From contig DUZD01000062.1 of assembly GCA_013349695.1 (NCBI GenBank), positions 1 to 11,800 on the forward strand: DNA of 11,800 bases. The letters are read 5' to 3'. A program made the position numbers and the translations under genes. A model generated the notes under the pieces. It was not told the origin of the DNA. It ran no database searches and saw nothing but the letters and a program-made list of their open reading frames with translations. The DNA comes from Rhodospirillaceae bacterium (GTDB taxonomy: Bacteria; Pseudomonadota; Alphaproteobacteria; Rhodospirillales; 2-02-FULL-58-16). The first letter of the stretch is position 1. Each line of letters begins with the position of its first letter. Positions 1-7,071 of this stretch are shown here, piece after piece.

Positions 1-3000
1 ACTTCGATATTGAAGTTTTCCTTGATGCCGAGTTTGATCTCCCAGGAGGTTTTCCCATCAAGCATCACCGGGCCCTTGCTTGTGAAATTCACCTCATAGG
101 TTCCCGCCTCACCGCTGAAGTTGTTGAAGGTTGCCGCTGCCAGCGCCCGATCGCCAGGGGCTAGGAAACGTGGAAGAACAAGGTCGGCGAACACGGGGTC
201 ACGAACCTGAACCTTGCTTTCGGCACTACCGAGTTGTTTGCCATTCCAGGCAACCGCCATGATTCTTAATCGCCCTGAAAATTGCGGTACTTCAAACGAA
301 ATTTCAGTCTTCCCTTCGGCGTTCGTACGGACAACATCGGAAAAAAGGCTGACGACCTTGGAGGATCGAGTGGATAGACCTTGGTCAAGACGGCCCGTGG
401 ATTCATCGCCCCCGGACTGAACGGCGGCGCGTTCAGCTCCGTATGGATTAATCAGGTAGCCGTATGTATCGCGAACTTCATAGCCCAGCCGCCGCTGTGC
501 GAAGAAATGCAAAAAAGGGTTGGGTGTCTGGTAATTCGTCAGGCCAAGAACCGCATCATCAACGGCGGCTAGCGAAACAAAAGTTTCGGCATCGGGACTC
601 GCCGTGTCCACAAGCACCGTCAGTTGTTGCCCTGACCGCACCTCTTCCGGGGTATTCAATGAAACATTCAGCTTGCGGCCGCTGGCATCCATCCCCATCC
701 AAGCAACGCCAACCGCCCGACCTGGTTGTTGTTCCATTGCCAAATCTCCAGGCCGGAACACTATTGGCATAACGTAAATGCCGGGCTCCGCCGCCCAGCG
801 GCCGTTTATCGGGATTTCAACAGACTTGCCTTCCCTGGTTATGTCGCCAGCGGGGAAAATTTCAAGCTCCTTGCCGGCCACGACCAACACAAGCTTTCCC
901 GGGAAAGGTGGAGAAATGAAAAGCTTGGCGGTGTCACCCGCGCGGTATTCCTTGCGGTCAAGTTCTACCCGAAGACTATCCGGACGGTCAGGTCCGGAAG
1001 CGGAACCGCCCCAGCCCGCATGAAACCTGTGACTGCTTGCCGCTTCGGATCGGGTGTCCCTCACTTCAAGGCGATAGGCGCCCCACTCCACATTCATGCC
1101 GATCTTTCCGAGCGAACCCGCCGATACCGCCAAGCTGCCAACGTGAATCTCTTCATCGCGTGTGAACACCTCGTAATCCCATGCGCCGGACCTGCGGAAC
1201 CACGTATAATCACGGTGTTCCTTGTAGAAGGTATATTCGAGGTTTTCGGCGCCACCCGATTTTCCGTTCCGGTTCAGGGCAACAACCTCGAACATTGCCC
1301 GTGCGCCCTCCGCAACCCGGCCTTTATCGAAAAGGGGACGGATGCCGATCGCCTTTTCAAGGTTGTTGAGCGGCATGGCGACCTTAGCCGTTCGAGCACG
1401 GCCTCCGAGTTCAAAGACACGGGCCCAAATCTCTATATCAAGGGGCACCGTTACATCGGGATACTCCACCAGCGACGCCGAAAGGGTTGCCTTTCCCGCC
1501 TCGTCCAGTTTGCCCTCTTCGATATTGATCATGATGGGGTCGAACGTCTCTTCCTCAAGGCCGAAAAAGAAACCTTCCCATTCCGAATATGGGCTCCTTC
1601 GAGCGCGTAACCGCGCCCTTGCCTTGACGCGCAGTCCATCCGCCGGAGCACCGAAAAAATAATCCGCCGACAGGCTCAACGATATCTTGGCGCCTCGCCT
1701 TTGCGGAGCTAGAACCCCTTCGGCCTTTACTTCGATCTTGGGGGGAACGAAGTCGGCAACCTGGAAGCTGACGCTACCTATCGGTTCCTCTTTGGGATTG
1801 AGATAGAGACGGGCGTTCCATTCACCCATATGGGCGTTGGGATCAATGGGCAAATTTTCGACATATGAAGAACCCCCGGCATCCTGGAGAATCCGGCGAT
1901 CAACCTCAACCCCATCCGGACGAATGAGCCGGAGAGTCATGGGCACTTTGCCTTCAAGTGCCTTTCCTTGGCCGTCACGAACGAATGCCGTCAGGTGAAC
2001 CGTTTCTCCTGGACGGTAAATGCCCCTCTCCGTGCTCACATACGCATCGACCGGGCCGGGGACTTCCCGGCCAGCGACGCCTCTGTCGCGAAGGTCGAAG
2101 GCCCTCTGTTTCAAGCTCACGAAACTGAAGCCGCCATCCGGGCTCTCGGTGCGCACGAGAACGGGTTCGTCGCCACCGGCGCCGTTCAATAAGGGAGCCG
2201 CGAAATGAGCGTAGCCTTTGGGGTCGCTAACGGATTTAGCCAGTTCACGGTTATTTTTCGCCACCAGCGACACCGTGACCCCGGCCAATGGTTCGGCGCT
2301 GTCCAGGGAACGGGTTAGCACATGGAGACCGTCCGGACCGCGAAACAGGCTCGTCCCAATGTCGCTGACAACCAGCCACTGTGTCGTTTCCGGCCGCCAC
2401 CTCGAAGTGTCTTCCGAGGCTTTCCCCGCAACAATAATATATATCCCTGTTTCAAGTTTGCGGCCGATCAGCTCCTCTACCTTGAGGCCGGAAACCACGG
2501 ACTTGTTCAGCCTTTCAGGAAATTCGACCGTGCCCTCGAAAACCAGGGAGCCGTCTTTTTCTATAACTCGGCCCACGTCCCAAGAGTCCAGGGAACCGAG
2601 GAACCCGCTACGTAGTTTGTTGACAAGATTTCGTTCAGCGATACGGAGAACCTTGATCTTTGCTTTTTGAGCGTTGACCGTTTCCAGGGGAATGATCTGA
2701 TTGCCATAACGCGGCAGGACATACCCCCGCTCCCGGAAGGAAATCGTCCGCTTGCGGTTTGAAATGAAAACCGAAAGGCCGTCCTTAATAAGCGTCTTGA
2801 TCCCATCTCCACTTGGCAGTCCCGGGAGAAGGGAGATTTTGTATTCTTCACCGAAAGAAAGGCCGTCGATACATAGCTTGCCATTGCGGACCGCTATTAC
2901 GAGGTCACGCAAAGCAGGCTTTACGTCTACATAATCGTCATACCTAATCCGCTTGCCGCGCTTCAGGGGCGGATCGAACGCAATACATGCCGAGCCCGCG

Positions 3001-3875
3001 TAACCTCCTACTGAAGTGGCCGCCTCCATGGATGTTTGTACGCGATAATCCTTTAGGATATCGCGTTGGTTTGCCGGGAGGTAAAGGGTTTTGGCGCGCT
3101 CTATTACTCTAGTAGATTTTTTAATATCCCCAGCGCCTAAAAGGGCGATGCCGAGGTGGCTCCAGGCCATACGATTGCTTGACCTTATGGCAACCGCGCG
3201 TTCCAGCATTTCCACCGCGGCTTTGTGGTCGCCTTTCTTATGTAGAACCCAGCCAAGTGTATCAAGCCACGACGCATTACCCGGTTCCTTTTCAAAAGTC
3301 GCTCTCGAAAATTTCTCTGCTTCATCCAAGTTTCTGTTATTTTCGGCCCACATAAAGGCAAGGTTGTTCATCGCCATTAAATGGCCTTGCTCGGCAGCCA
3401 AGCGATACCATCGTTCGGCCTTGGCGGCGTCCTTGGGGGTCCCTAAGCCCAATGCATGCATTCGGCCTAGACCGAATTGCGCCTTGGCATAGTTTTGAGA
3501 GGCCGATTTTCCGTACCACTTCAGGGACTTTGCATAGTCCCTGGAAACTCCCCTTCCTTTCCTGTACATGAAGGCGAGAATTCCTTGGGCGGCGGCGTTC
3601 CCCCGCTCGGCCGCCTTGCTGAACCATTTGGCGGCCTTGGCATCGTCCCTTGGTACCTCCTGGCCTCCGAGGTACATGGTTCCCAAGGTTATCTGGGCTT
3701 CGGTATCCCCTTGCTCGGCCTTCTTCTTTAATAAGACATCCGCTGATACTGTATCCTGAGCTACAGCTTGGTTATTGTCGTAATGGGCCGATATAAAGAT
3801 AGCCAACGCAACAATACTTGCCGCGCCAATAAGCAAGACAACCTTGGCCAGGAACCCCTTTAAAAAACCAACCAT
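1..3875 (-). CDS. Alpha-2-macroglobulin family protein with N-terminal TM anchor and Sel1/TPR repeats (3' end outside window)
   Basis: The reading frame is open from the ATG at 3875 through base 1 (1291 codons), so the C-terminus is missing. Residues 1-30 form a membrane anchor (hydrophobic about 12-29, no lipobox Cys). Residues 53-161 hold about three Sel1-type repeats (AEQGDTEAQITLG, AAKWFSKAAERGN, AERWYRLAAEQGH), and TPR-like helices run to about 262. Macroglobulin-like beta domains follow: an MG2-type motif near 616-625 (ERGIYRPGET), a bait-region-type motif near 1102-1113 (LAAVDDAVLGLT), and the start of the A2M domain near 1226 (LPRFLAPGDRA). Bacterial macroglobulins of this type act in the periplasm, where they are thought to trap proteases that breach the outer membrane. 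Whether a thioester CxEQ motif exists cannot be seen. The ribosome site GGGAGGT lies just upstream of the ATG. Many ATA, TTA, CTA and GTA codons occur near the 5' end, unlike ftsZ. The family call is strong; the repeat count is approximate. Confidence 0.93.
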   Translation of the reverse strand, partial: MVGFLKGFLAKVVLLIGAASIVALAIFISAHYDNNQAVAQDTVSADVLLKKKAEQGDTEAQITLGTMYLGGQEVPRDDAKAAKWFSKAAERGNAAAQGILAFMYRKGRGVSRDYAKSLKWYGKSASQNYAKAQFGLGRMHALGLGTPKDAAKAERWYRLAAEQGHLMAMNNLAFMWAENNRNLDEAEKFSRATFEKEPGNASWLDTLGWVLHKKGDHKAAVEMLERAVAIRSSNRMAWSHLGIALLGAGDIKKSTRVIERAKTLYLPANQRDILKDYRVQTSMEAATSVGGYAGSACIAFDPPLKRGKRIRYDDYVDVKPALRDLVIAVRNGKLCIDGLSFGEEYKISLLPGLPSGDGIKTLIKDGLSVFISNRKRTISFRERGYVLPRYGNQIIPLETVNAQKAKIKVLRIAERNLVNKLRSGFLGSLDSWDVGRVIEKDGSLVFEGTVEFPERLNKSVVSGLKVEELIGRKLETGIYIIVAGKASEDTSRWRPETTQWLVVSDIGTSLFRGPDGLHVLTRSLDSAEPLAGVTVSLVAKNNRELAKSVSDPKGYAHFAAPLLNGAGGDEPVLVRTESPDGGFSFVSLKQRAFDLRDRGVAGREVPGPVDAYVSTERGIYRPGETVHLTAFVRDGQGKALEGKVPMTLRLIRPDGVEVDRRILQDAGGSSYVENLPIDPNAHMGEWNARLYLNPKEEPIGSVSFQVADFVPPKIEVKAEGVLAPQRRGAKISLSLSADYFFGAPADGLRVKARARLRARRSPYSEWEGFFFGLEEETFDPIMINIEEGKLDEAGKATLSASLVEYPDVTVPLDIEIWARVFELGGRARTAKVAMPLNNLEKAIGIRPLFDKGRVAEGARAMFEVVALNRNGKSGGAENLEYTFYKEHRDYTWFRRSGAWDYEVFTRDEEIHVGSLAVSAGSLGKIGMNVEWGAYRLEVRDTRSEAASSHRFHAGWGGSASGPDRPDSLRVELDRKEYRAGDTAKLFISPPFPGKLVLVVAGKELEIFPAGDITREGKSVEIPINGRWAAEPGIYVMPIVFRPGDLAMEQQPGRAVGVAWMGMDASGRKLNVSLNTPEEVRSGQQLTVLVDTASPDAETFVSLAAVDDAVLGLTNYQTPNPFLHFFAQRRLGYEVRDTYGYLINPYGAERAAVQSGGDESTGRLDQGLSTRSSKVVSLFSDVVRTNAEGKTEISFEVPQFSGRLRIMAVAWNGKQLGSAESKVQVRDPVFADLVLPRFLAPGDRALAAATFNNFSGEAGTYEVNFTSKGPVMLDGKTSWEIKLGIKENFNIE

Positions 3876-3880
3876 CACCT

Positions 3881-3889
3881 ACCTCCCTT
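3881..3889 (-). promoter_or_regulatory. Ribosome binding site of the macroglobulin gene
   Basis: On the minus strand AAGGGAGGT ends about five bases before the ATG at 3875. This is a near-ideal Shine-Dalgarno match and fixes the start just before the membrane anchor. Confidence 0.7.
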
Positions 3890-3966
3890 CCACAAAACGA
3901 CGTAAATACCATCATGATCGCAACACCACAGGGCAACTTGCTTCAAGGTCCGTGCTCGTAATTTGA

Positions 3967-3972
3967 TGTCAA
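3967..3972 (-). promoter_or_regulatory. Possible -35 element (TTGACA) upstream of the macroglobulin gene
   Basis: The minus strand carries an exact TTGACA about 90 bases before the start codon at 3875. No convincing TATAAT-like element is seen 16-18 bases downstream, so this is only a weak promoter candidate. Confidence 0.2.
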
Positions 3973-4018
3973 TCCCCCCCATGCGCGGGTGTATTCAGGT
4001 GAAGTGGCCGGTTTCCAT

Positions 4019-4041
4019 GCCAATACTGGTCACATATTGGC
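4019..4041. repeat. Perfect inverted repeat GCCAATA-N9-TATTGGC (candidate operator)
   Basis: Both 7-base arms match exactly around a 9-base spacer (CTGGTCACA). It lies in the 300-base gap between the small membrane-protein gene and the macroglobulin gene, about 145 bases before the latter's start. The spacing suits a dimeric repressor or activator site. No T-tract follows on either strand, so it is unlikely to be a terminator. The rest of the gap (3890-4144) shows no gene. Confidence 0.5.
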
Positions 4042-4144
4042 GGCGGGGGGAAAAACCGTGGCAAGGCAAATAAACGTAATCAAGTTCGATGACCAGGGGC
4101 ATGAAGATGTTGACTATTCATCTTCGCTACCCCGCAAGAAATAG

Positions 4145-4176
4145 AACCCTGGCCATGGAAGTCCAAGGCTAGGGTT
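4145..4176 (-). terminator. Terminator-like hairpin after the small membrane-protein gene
   Basis: On the minus strand AACCCTAGCC pairs with GGCCAGGGTT (nine of ten pairs). Its inner part can also pair as TGG/CCA around ACTT. It is followed by the T-rich stretch CTATTTCTT. The 5' arm begins inside the stop codon at 4175-4177. The position and T-rich tail fit a rho-independent terminator for the OmpA-lipoprotein/small-protein transcript, although the T-tract is interrupted. Confidence 0.5.
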
Positions 4177-4495
4177 ATCGCTTTGTAGTCTCATGGCAGA
4201 TTCTTCTTAGATATTCCTCGGTCACGCCGTACCCAACGACATATGAGGCCTTCATGAGACGCGCCCGATCCTCGACAGGTGTTTCGGAAACATCCTCGTT
4301 CAGGGCGGCCTTCATCTGCTTGATAAAGGTAGAGTCGTCGATTGCAACTTCCCTGGATGGAGTTGGCGCAAAAGAGGGCCGCAATGCAAGTTCAGGTATG
4401 CTCGCAAACCAGACCAGGATGGAAATCGCCGATGATGCTAAAAAAAGACCAATGGCTAAATTCGTATGGCGCACTCGATCGCCCCCCCTGGACAT
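4175..4495 (-). CDS. Small single-pass membrane protein of unknown function
   Basis: This gene encodes 106 residues and I do not recognise the family. A basic N-terminus (MSRGGDRVRH) precedes one hydrophobic segment at about residues 11-32, suggesting an inner-membrane anchor. The remaining roughly 70 residues are polar and probably helical, with acidic and basic patches, and lack catalytic motifs. The N-in charge pattern suggests the tail faces the periplasm. The ATG overlaps the stop of the upstream OmpA-lipoprotein gene as TGATG, which implies translational coupling and a shared role at the envelope. A hairpin with a T-rich tail follows the stop. The tight coupling and open frame support a real gene; its role is unknown. 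Confidence 0.7.
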   Translation of the reverse strand: MSRGGDRVRHTNLAIGLFLASSAISILVWFASIPELALRPSFAPTPSREVAIDDSTFIKQMKAALNEDVSETPVEDRARLMKASYVVGYGVTEEYLRRICHETTKR

Positions 4496-5088
4496 CAAAG
4501 CGATGGCGCCTCTCCAAGGATGATCTCGACACGGCGATTGCGCGGCTCGCGAGTGCCATCGGGGGTAGCAATACGAGGCCGTGTTTCACCATGCGCCGTG
4601 ATGGTGATCCAGTCACGGTTAAGGCCGCGGAGGTGGAGGGCTTTCTTGACGGTTAGCGCGCGCCCGCGTGAAAGAGACACATTATAGGGTTCCGGCCCCG
4701 CTCTGTCGGCGTGGCCACTGACGACGAGGCGCACCTGTTTGCCAGCCTTCGCGGCGGCAACAATGGCGTCGAGCGTGTCTGATTGCGCGATAACCAGGTT
4801 GGTGCTATCGAAGTTAAAGAAGATGGTAAAAGCGCTAGGTTCCGCCACCCCCCCGTCCGTGGCCACGGCTGGCATCAGTACAACGGGATCAGCAGTGTCT
4901 TCCCCACCAGCATTGGCATTCCGAAGTCCATTTTCAGCAAGCGTCGTGGATACAGAATCCGAGAAGTCTGCATTGAGGACGCCAACCGTAGTCAACGCAC
5001 CACCGCCGACAACTATAGGGGCGGGAGCACAAGCAGTGGCGAGAGTCATAAAAAAAGCAGGGCTTGCTAGCCGCAATAAACGTTTCAT
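4495..5088 (-). CDS. OmpA-family peptidoglycan-associated lipoprotein
   Basis: The product has 197 residues. Residues 1-20 form a lipoprotein signal with lipobox LATAC (lipidated Cys20), followed by Ala-Pro-Ala, which predicts outer-membrane sorting. A low-complexity linker of about 65 residues leads to a C-terminal OmpA domain. That domain shows FFNFDSTNL at its start, LVVSGHADRAG with the conserved Asp, NVSLSRGRA and REPRNRRVEI with the Asp/Arg-type peptidoglycan-binding positions. Such proteins tether the outer membrane to peptidoglycan by binding meso-diaminopimelate. The ATG at 5088 is chosen because GGAGG lies eight bases upstream and the signal peptide begins there. A TTG 18 bases further upstream is less likely. 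It is the first gene of a minus-strand unit with the small membrane-protein gene. It is Pal-like in domain but sits outside a tol-pal cluster. Confidence 0.92.
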   Translation of the reverse strand: MKRLLRLASPAFFMTLATACAPAPIVVGGGALTTVGVLNADFSDSVSTTLAENGLRNANAGGEDTADPVVLMPAVATDGGVAEPSAFTIFFNFDSTNLVIAQSDTLDAIVAAAKAGKQVRLVVSGHADRAGPEPYNVSLSRGRALTVKKALHLRGLNRDWITITAHGETRPRIATPDGTREPRNRRVEIILGEAPSL

Positions 5089-5418
5089 CGTGAAGTCCTC
5101 CAGCAAGGCCGAGTATCGACCTGTTTTTAAGTTTCGAGCCGGAGGCTAGTGAGCGACTGCGGCAAAAAAAGGGGAACATTGGGGCGAGATCAAGGTGATT
5201 CCAGGGTAATTTTGTGGCTATATCCACGAAGGGCGCCGGCGGCCTGATCTTGGTGATTTGGTCTTGCTCGAAAGTCCATTCAGCCAATTTTCTCGTCATC
5301 AAGACACACCTCTTCCGTCATTTTTACCTCGCCGTGGATTTCCTCGGCCTACGCCGGAGCGGACCGGTTTGCTCCTTTAAAGCCTATCCTAATAACTGGA
5401 GGCGACCTTCACCGGCGA

Positions 5419-5450
5419 CGGCGGCGGGATTTTCCCGGCCGCCGTTTCTT
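5419..5450 (+). terminator. Strong GC-rich hairpin followed by TTTCTT in the zeta leader
   Basis: CGGCGGCGGG pairs with CCCGGCCGCCG, with one bulged G and an ATTTT loop, and is followed by TTTCTT on the plus strand. It has the form of an intrinsic terminator, yet no plus-strand gene ends before it. It may act in the leader of the zeta gene. Its 3' arm can pair alternatively with 5464-5469. Confidence 0.4.
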
Positions 5451-5481
5451 GCTATCGTCGGCGCGGCGGTTTAATTTTTTT
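5439..5481 (+). terminator. Alternative hairpin CCGCCG/CGGCGG followed directly by a T-run
   Basis: CCGCCG at 5439-5444 can pair with CGGCGG at 5464-5469. The sequence TTTAATTTTTTT (5470-5481) follows at once. The left arm is also the 3' arm of the upstream hairpin, so the two structures exclude each other, as in an attenuator. The loop is 19 bases and the stem only six to eight pairs, so this is a candidate only. Confidence 0.35.
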
Positions 5482-5532
5482 CCGCGGACACGGCGACGCC
5501 AACATGGGAAGAATTCAAGGAGAAAACACAGC

Positions 5533-5856
5533 ATGGTTATCGACAAACGCGGCCAGGCCCAAGAAGTGGGTCACGCCCTCAAATTTGAACTCGAATTCAA
5601 GGCGGAGGCGCGCCGCAACAAGCTCTTGGGGTTATGGGCCGCCGAAAAACTGGCCTTAAGCGGCGATGCCGCCGATGCCTACGCCAGGGACGTCATCGCC
5701 TCGGACATGGAAGAACCGGGGCTCGATGATGTTGTCCGCAAGGTGATGAAGGATTTCACCGAGAAAGGCGTCGCCGTCGACGAAGACCAGCTGCGCCGGA
5801 AGATGGACGAGCTGATCAATATCGCCCGCTCCGAGATCTTAGCCGAGAACCATTGA
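5533..5856 (+). CDS. F1Fo-ATPase zeta-type inhibitor subunit (DUF1476 family)
   Basis: The product has 107 residues, the usual length for the DUF1476/zeta family. In Alphaproteobacteria this small soluble protein binds F1-ATPase and blocks wasteful ATP hydrolysis. The family core is clear: EARRNKLLGLWAAEKLALSG at about residues 26-45, then DAYARDVIASDMEEPG, VVRKVMKDFTEKGVAV and RRKMDELINIA, giving a helical bundle. The N-terminal segment (MVIDKRGQAQEVGHALKFEL) differs from the TTFDDRE-like start I recall for the family. That region carries the inhibitory function in studied members, so activity may be altered. The ATG is chosen because AAGGAG lies about ten bases upstream and the family length fits; an in-frame extension to 5449 would add a basic, non-family tail. 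The gene stands alone, convergent with phnE. Confidence 0.9.
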   Translation: MVIDKRGQAQEVGHALKFELEFKAEARRNKLLGLWAAEKLALSGDAADAYARDVIASDMEEPGLDDVVRKVMKDFTEKGVAVDEDQLRRKMDELINIARSEILAENH

Positions 5857-5930
5857 ATTCGGTGACGGTTGTCTGATTTCGGTTGTTCCGTCAAGTTCTC
5901 CGAGCCGTAAGCTTAGTTTGTAATTGGCGC

Positions 5931-5953
5931 TCCCTCCAACCCACGGGGAGGGA
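5931..5953. repeat. Inverted repeat TCCCTCC-N9-GGAGGGA between convergent genes
   Basis: Seven-base GC-rich arms match exactly. The repeat lies between the convergent zeta and phnE genes and could stop transcription or stabilise a 3' end. Neither strand has a T-tract after it, so a classic terminator is not supported. Confidence 0.35.
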
Positions 5954-5984
5954 AATCGCGCAACCTCCAATCTAGGGCAGCAGT

Positions 5985-6018
5985 GGGTCTACCATCGAAT
6001 TTTTCGGATGAAAGACCC
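5985..6018 (-). terminator. Hairpin just after phnE, possible operon 3' end
   Basis: On the minus strand GGGTCT pairs with AGACCC and, inside it, CATC(C)GAA pairs with TTCGATG around a three-base A loop. It begins 28 bases after the phnE stop. No run of T follows, so it is better read as a 3'-end stabilising or rho-dependent structure than as a sure intrinsic terminator. Confidence 0.35.
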
Positions 6019-6045
6019 CAATTCACGGCTGCCGCGATGAAGGCC

Positions 6046-7071
6046 CTATATAAACTTCGCGCGCAACCACTGGGTGAGGTGCTCAAGGGCCAGGACCGTC
6101 AGCAGTATGGCCAGAAGAATGGTCGACACGTGACCGAAATTGAACATGTCCCAACGTCCCTTCAATTCCATGCCGATGCCGCCGGCCCCAACGATGCCGA
6201 GGACCGTGGCCATGCGGATGTTGCGTTCCAGGATGTACTGGACGTAAGCGAAATACTGGGGCACGACCTGGGGAAGTACGGCGAAGCGCAACACCTGTAA
6301 CCGGCTTGCGCCGGTGCAGGACAAAGCCAATTGCGGCCCCGGATCGGCGTTCTCGATTTCATCGGCGAAAAACTTGCCGAGGAACCCACTGGTATGGAAA
6401 CCCAGCGCCAGGATGCCGGCTATGGGGCCGAACCCATACATGAGGACAAAAAATAGAGCGGAGATAAGGTCGGGGACGGCGCGGTTAAAGCTGCATATGG
6501 CCCGCGCCACGTGGTAGAGGATCTTTGACGGGCTGTAGTTTTTAGCCGCGAAAAAAGCCAGCGGCAGGGCCAACGATACCGACAGGATGGTGCCCCAAAT
6601 GGCGATCTCGATGGTATCGGCCATCTTGCCAATGACCCGCCAGAGATAGCCATAAGGATTGATAAGCCATTGTGACGAATAGATCTTCCAAGCCTCGGTC
6701 TCCGTATCGTATTCCCTGGTCTCCTCGATCTTCAGATAAGCAAACATCGGCAGATCGTTAGGATCGAAATCGCTGATGCGGGACACCTCGGTCCTTTCTT
6801 CAAGAACCAGGGGAAAAGACTTTCCAATAAAATTAGCCGCCCCCTTGATGACCCTGGATTCCCCCCAGCCGAACAGAGAACCGACGGCGCCCAGTGTTTC
6901 CATGAATGCCCGGTCCATCTGGCTCCTATGCGCCGAAAGACCCAACAAAACGGAGATCGCTAGAAGAAACACGATCAATTTTGCCGAGATCGGCTGGCGA
7001 AGCCGCCATGTTTCCGCGATGGTGTCTTCGCCGCTATTTTCGCGTGATGTGAATTTTTCTGGTTTGGTCAT
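6046..7071 (-). CDS. phnE: Phosphonate/phosphite-type ABC transporter permease PhnE
   Basis: The product has 341 residues and is the inner-membrane permease of the importer. TM1 is at about 30-47. A long soluble stretch (about 48-150) follows, then a membrane core starting near 154 (TIEIAIWGTILSVSLALPLA). The coupling (EAA-like) loop is clear at about 243-265, with DPGP, TGAS and VLPQ, as is the following RMATVLGIVGAGGIG. The ending LRAKFI resembles that of E. coli PhnE (LRKHFI). E. coli PhnE has about 260 residues, so the additional length lies mainly in the N-terminal tail and the segment between TM1 and TM2. The start codon overlaps the phnC stop by four bases (ATGA), so translation is probably coupled. 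The family is certain; the exact ligand is not. Confidence 0.95.
   Translation of the reverse strand: MTKPEKFTSRENSGEDTIAETWRLRQPISAKLIVFLLAISVLLGLSAHRSQMDRAFMETLGAVGSLFGWGESRVIKGAANFIGKSFPLVLEERTEVSRISDFDPNDLPMFAYLKIEETREYDTETEAWKIYSSQWLINPYGYLWRVIGKMADTIEIAIWGTILSVSLALPLAFFAAKNYSPSKILYHVARAICSFNRAVPDLISALFFVLMYGFGPIAGILALGFHTSGFLGKFFADEIENADPGPQLALSCTGASRLQVLRFAVLPQVVPQYFAYVQYILERNIRMATVLGIVGAGGIGMELKGRWDMFNFGHVSTILLAILLTVLALEHLTQWLRAKFI

Larger units (their letters stand above)
5089..5532. other. Intergenic region between divergent genes (lipoprotein gene and zeta gene)
   Basis: About 440 bases separate the minus-strand lipoprotein gene from the plus-strand zeta gene, so promoters for both should lie here. 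I see no supportable gene. The right part (5419-5481) has strong GC-rich hairpins and a T-run. The sequence TAATAA near 5390 could be part of a promoter for the zeta gene, but no clear -35 partner was found. Confidence 0.5.

Noticed and set aside
726..1610. Long plus-strand open frame (294 codons) inside the macroglobulin gene
   Set aside because: It lies opposite a continuous minus-strand frame with clear MG-domain motifs, and its own translation shows no domain or plausible ribosome site.
4934..5299. Minus-strand frame starting MTRKLAEWTFE with an AGAGGT ribosome-like site
   Set aside because: It runs into the lipoprotein gene out of frame and becomes Cys/Arg-rich there, with no recognisable domain. 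Only the first part would be free of overlap.
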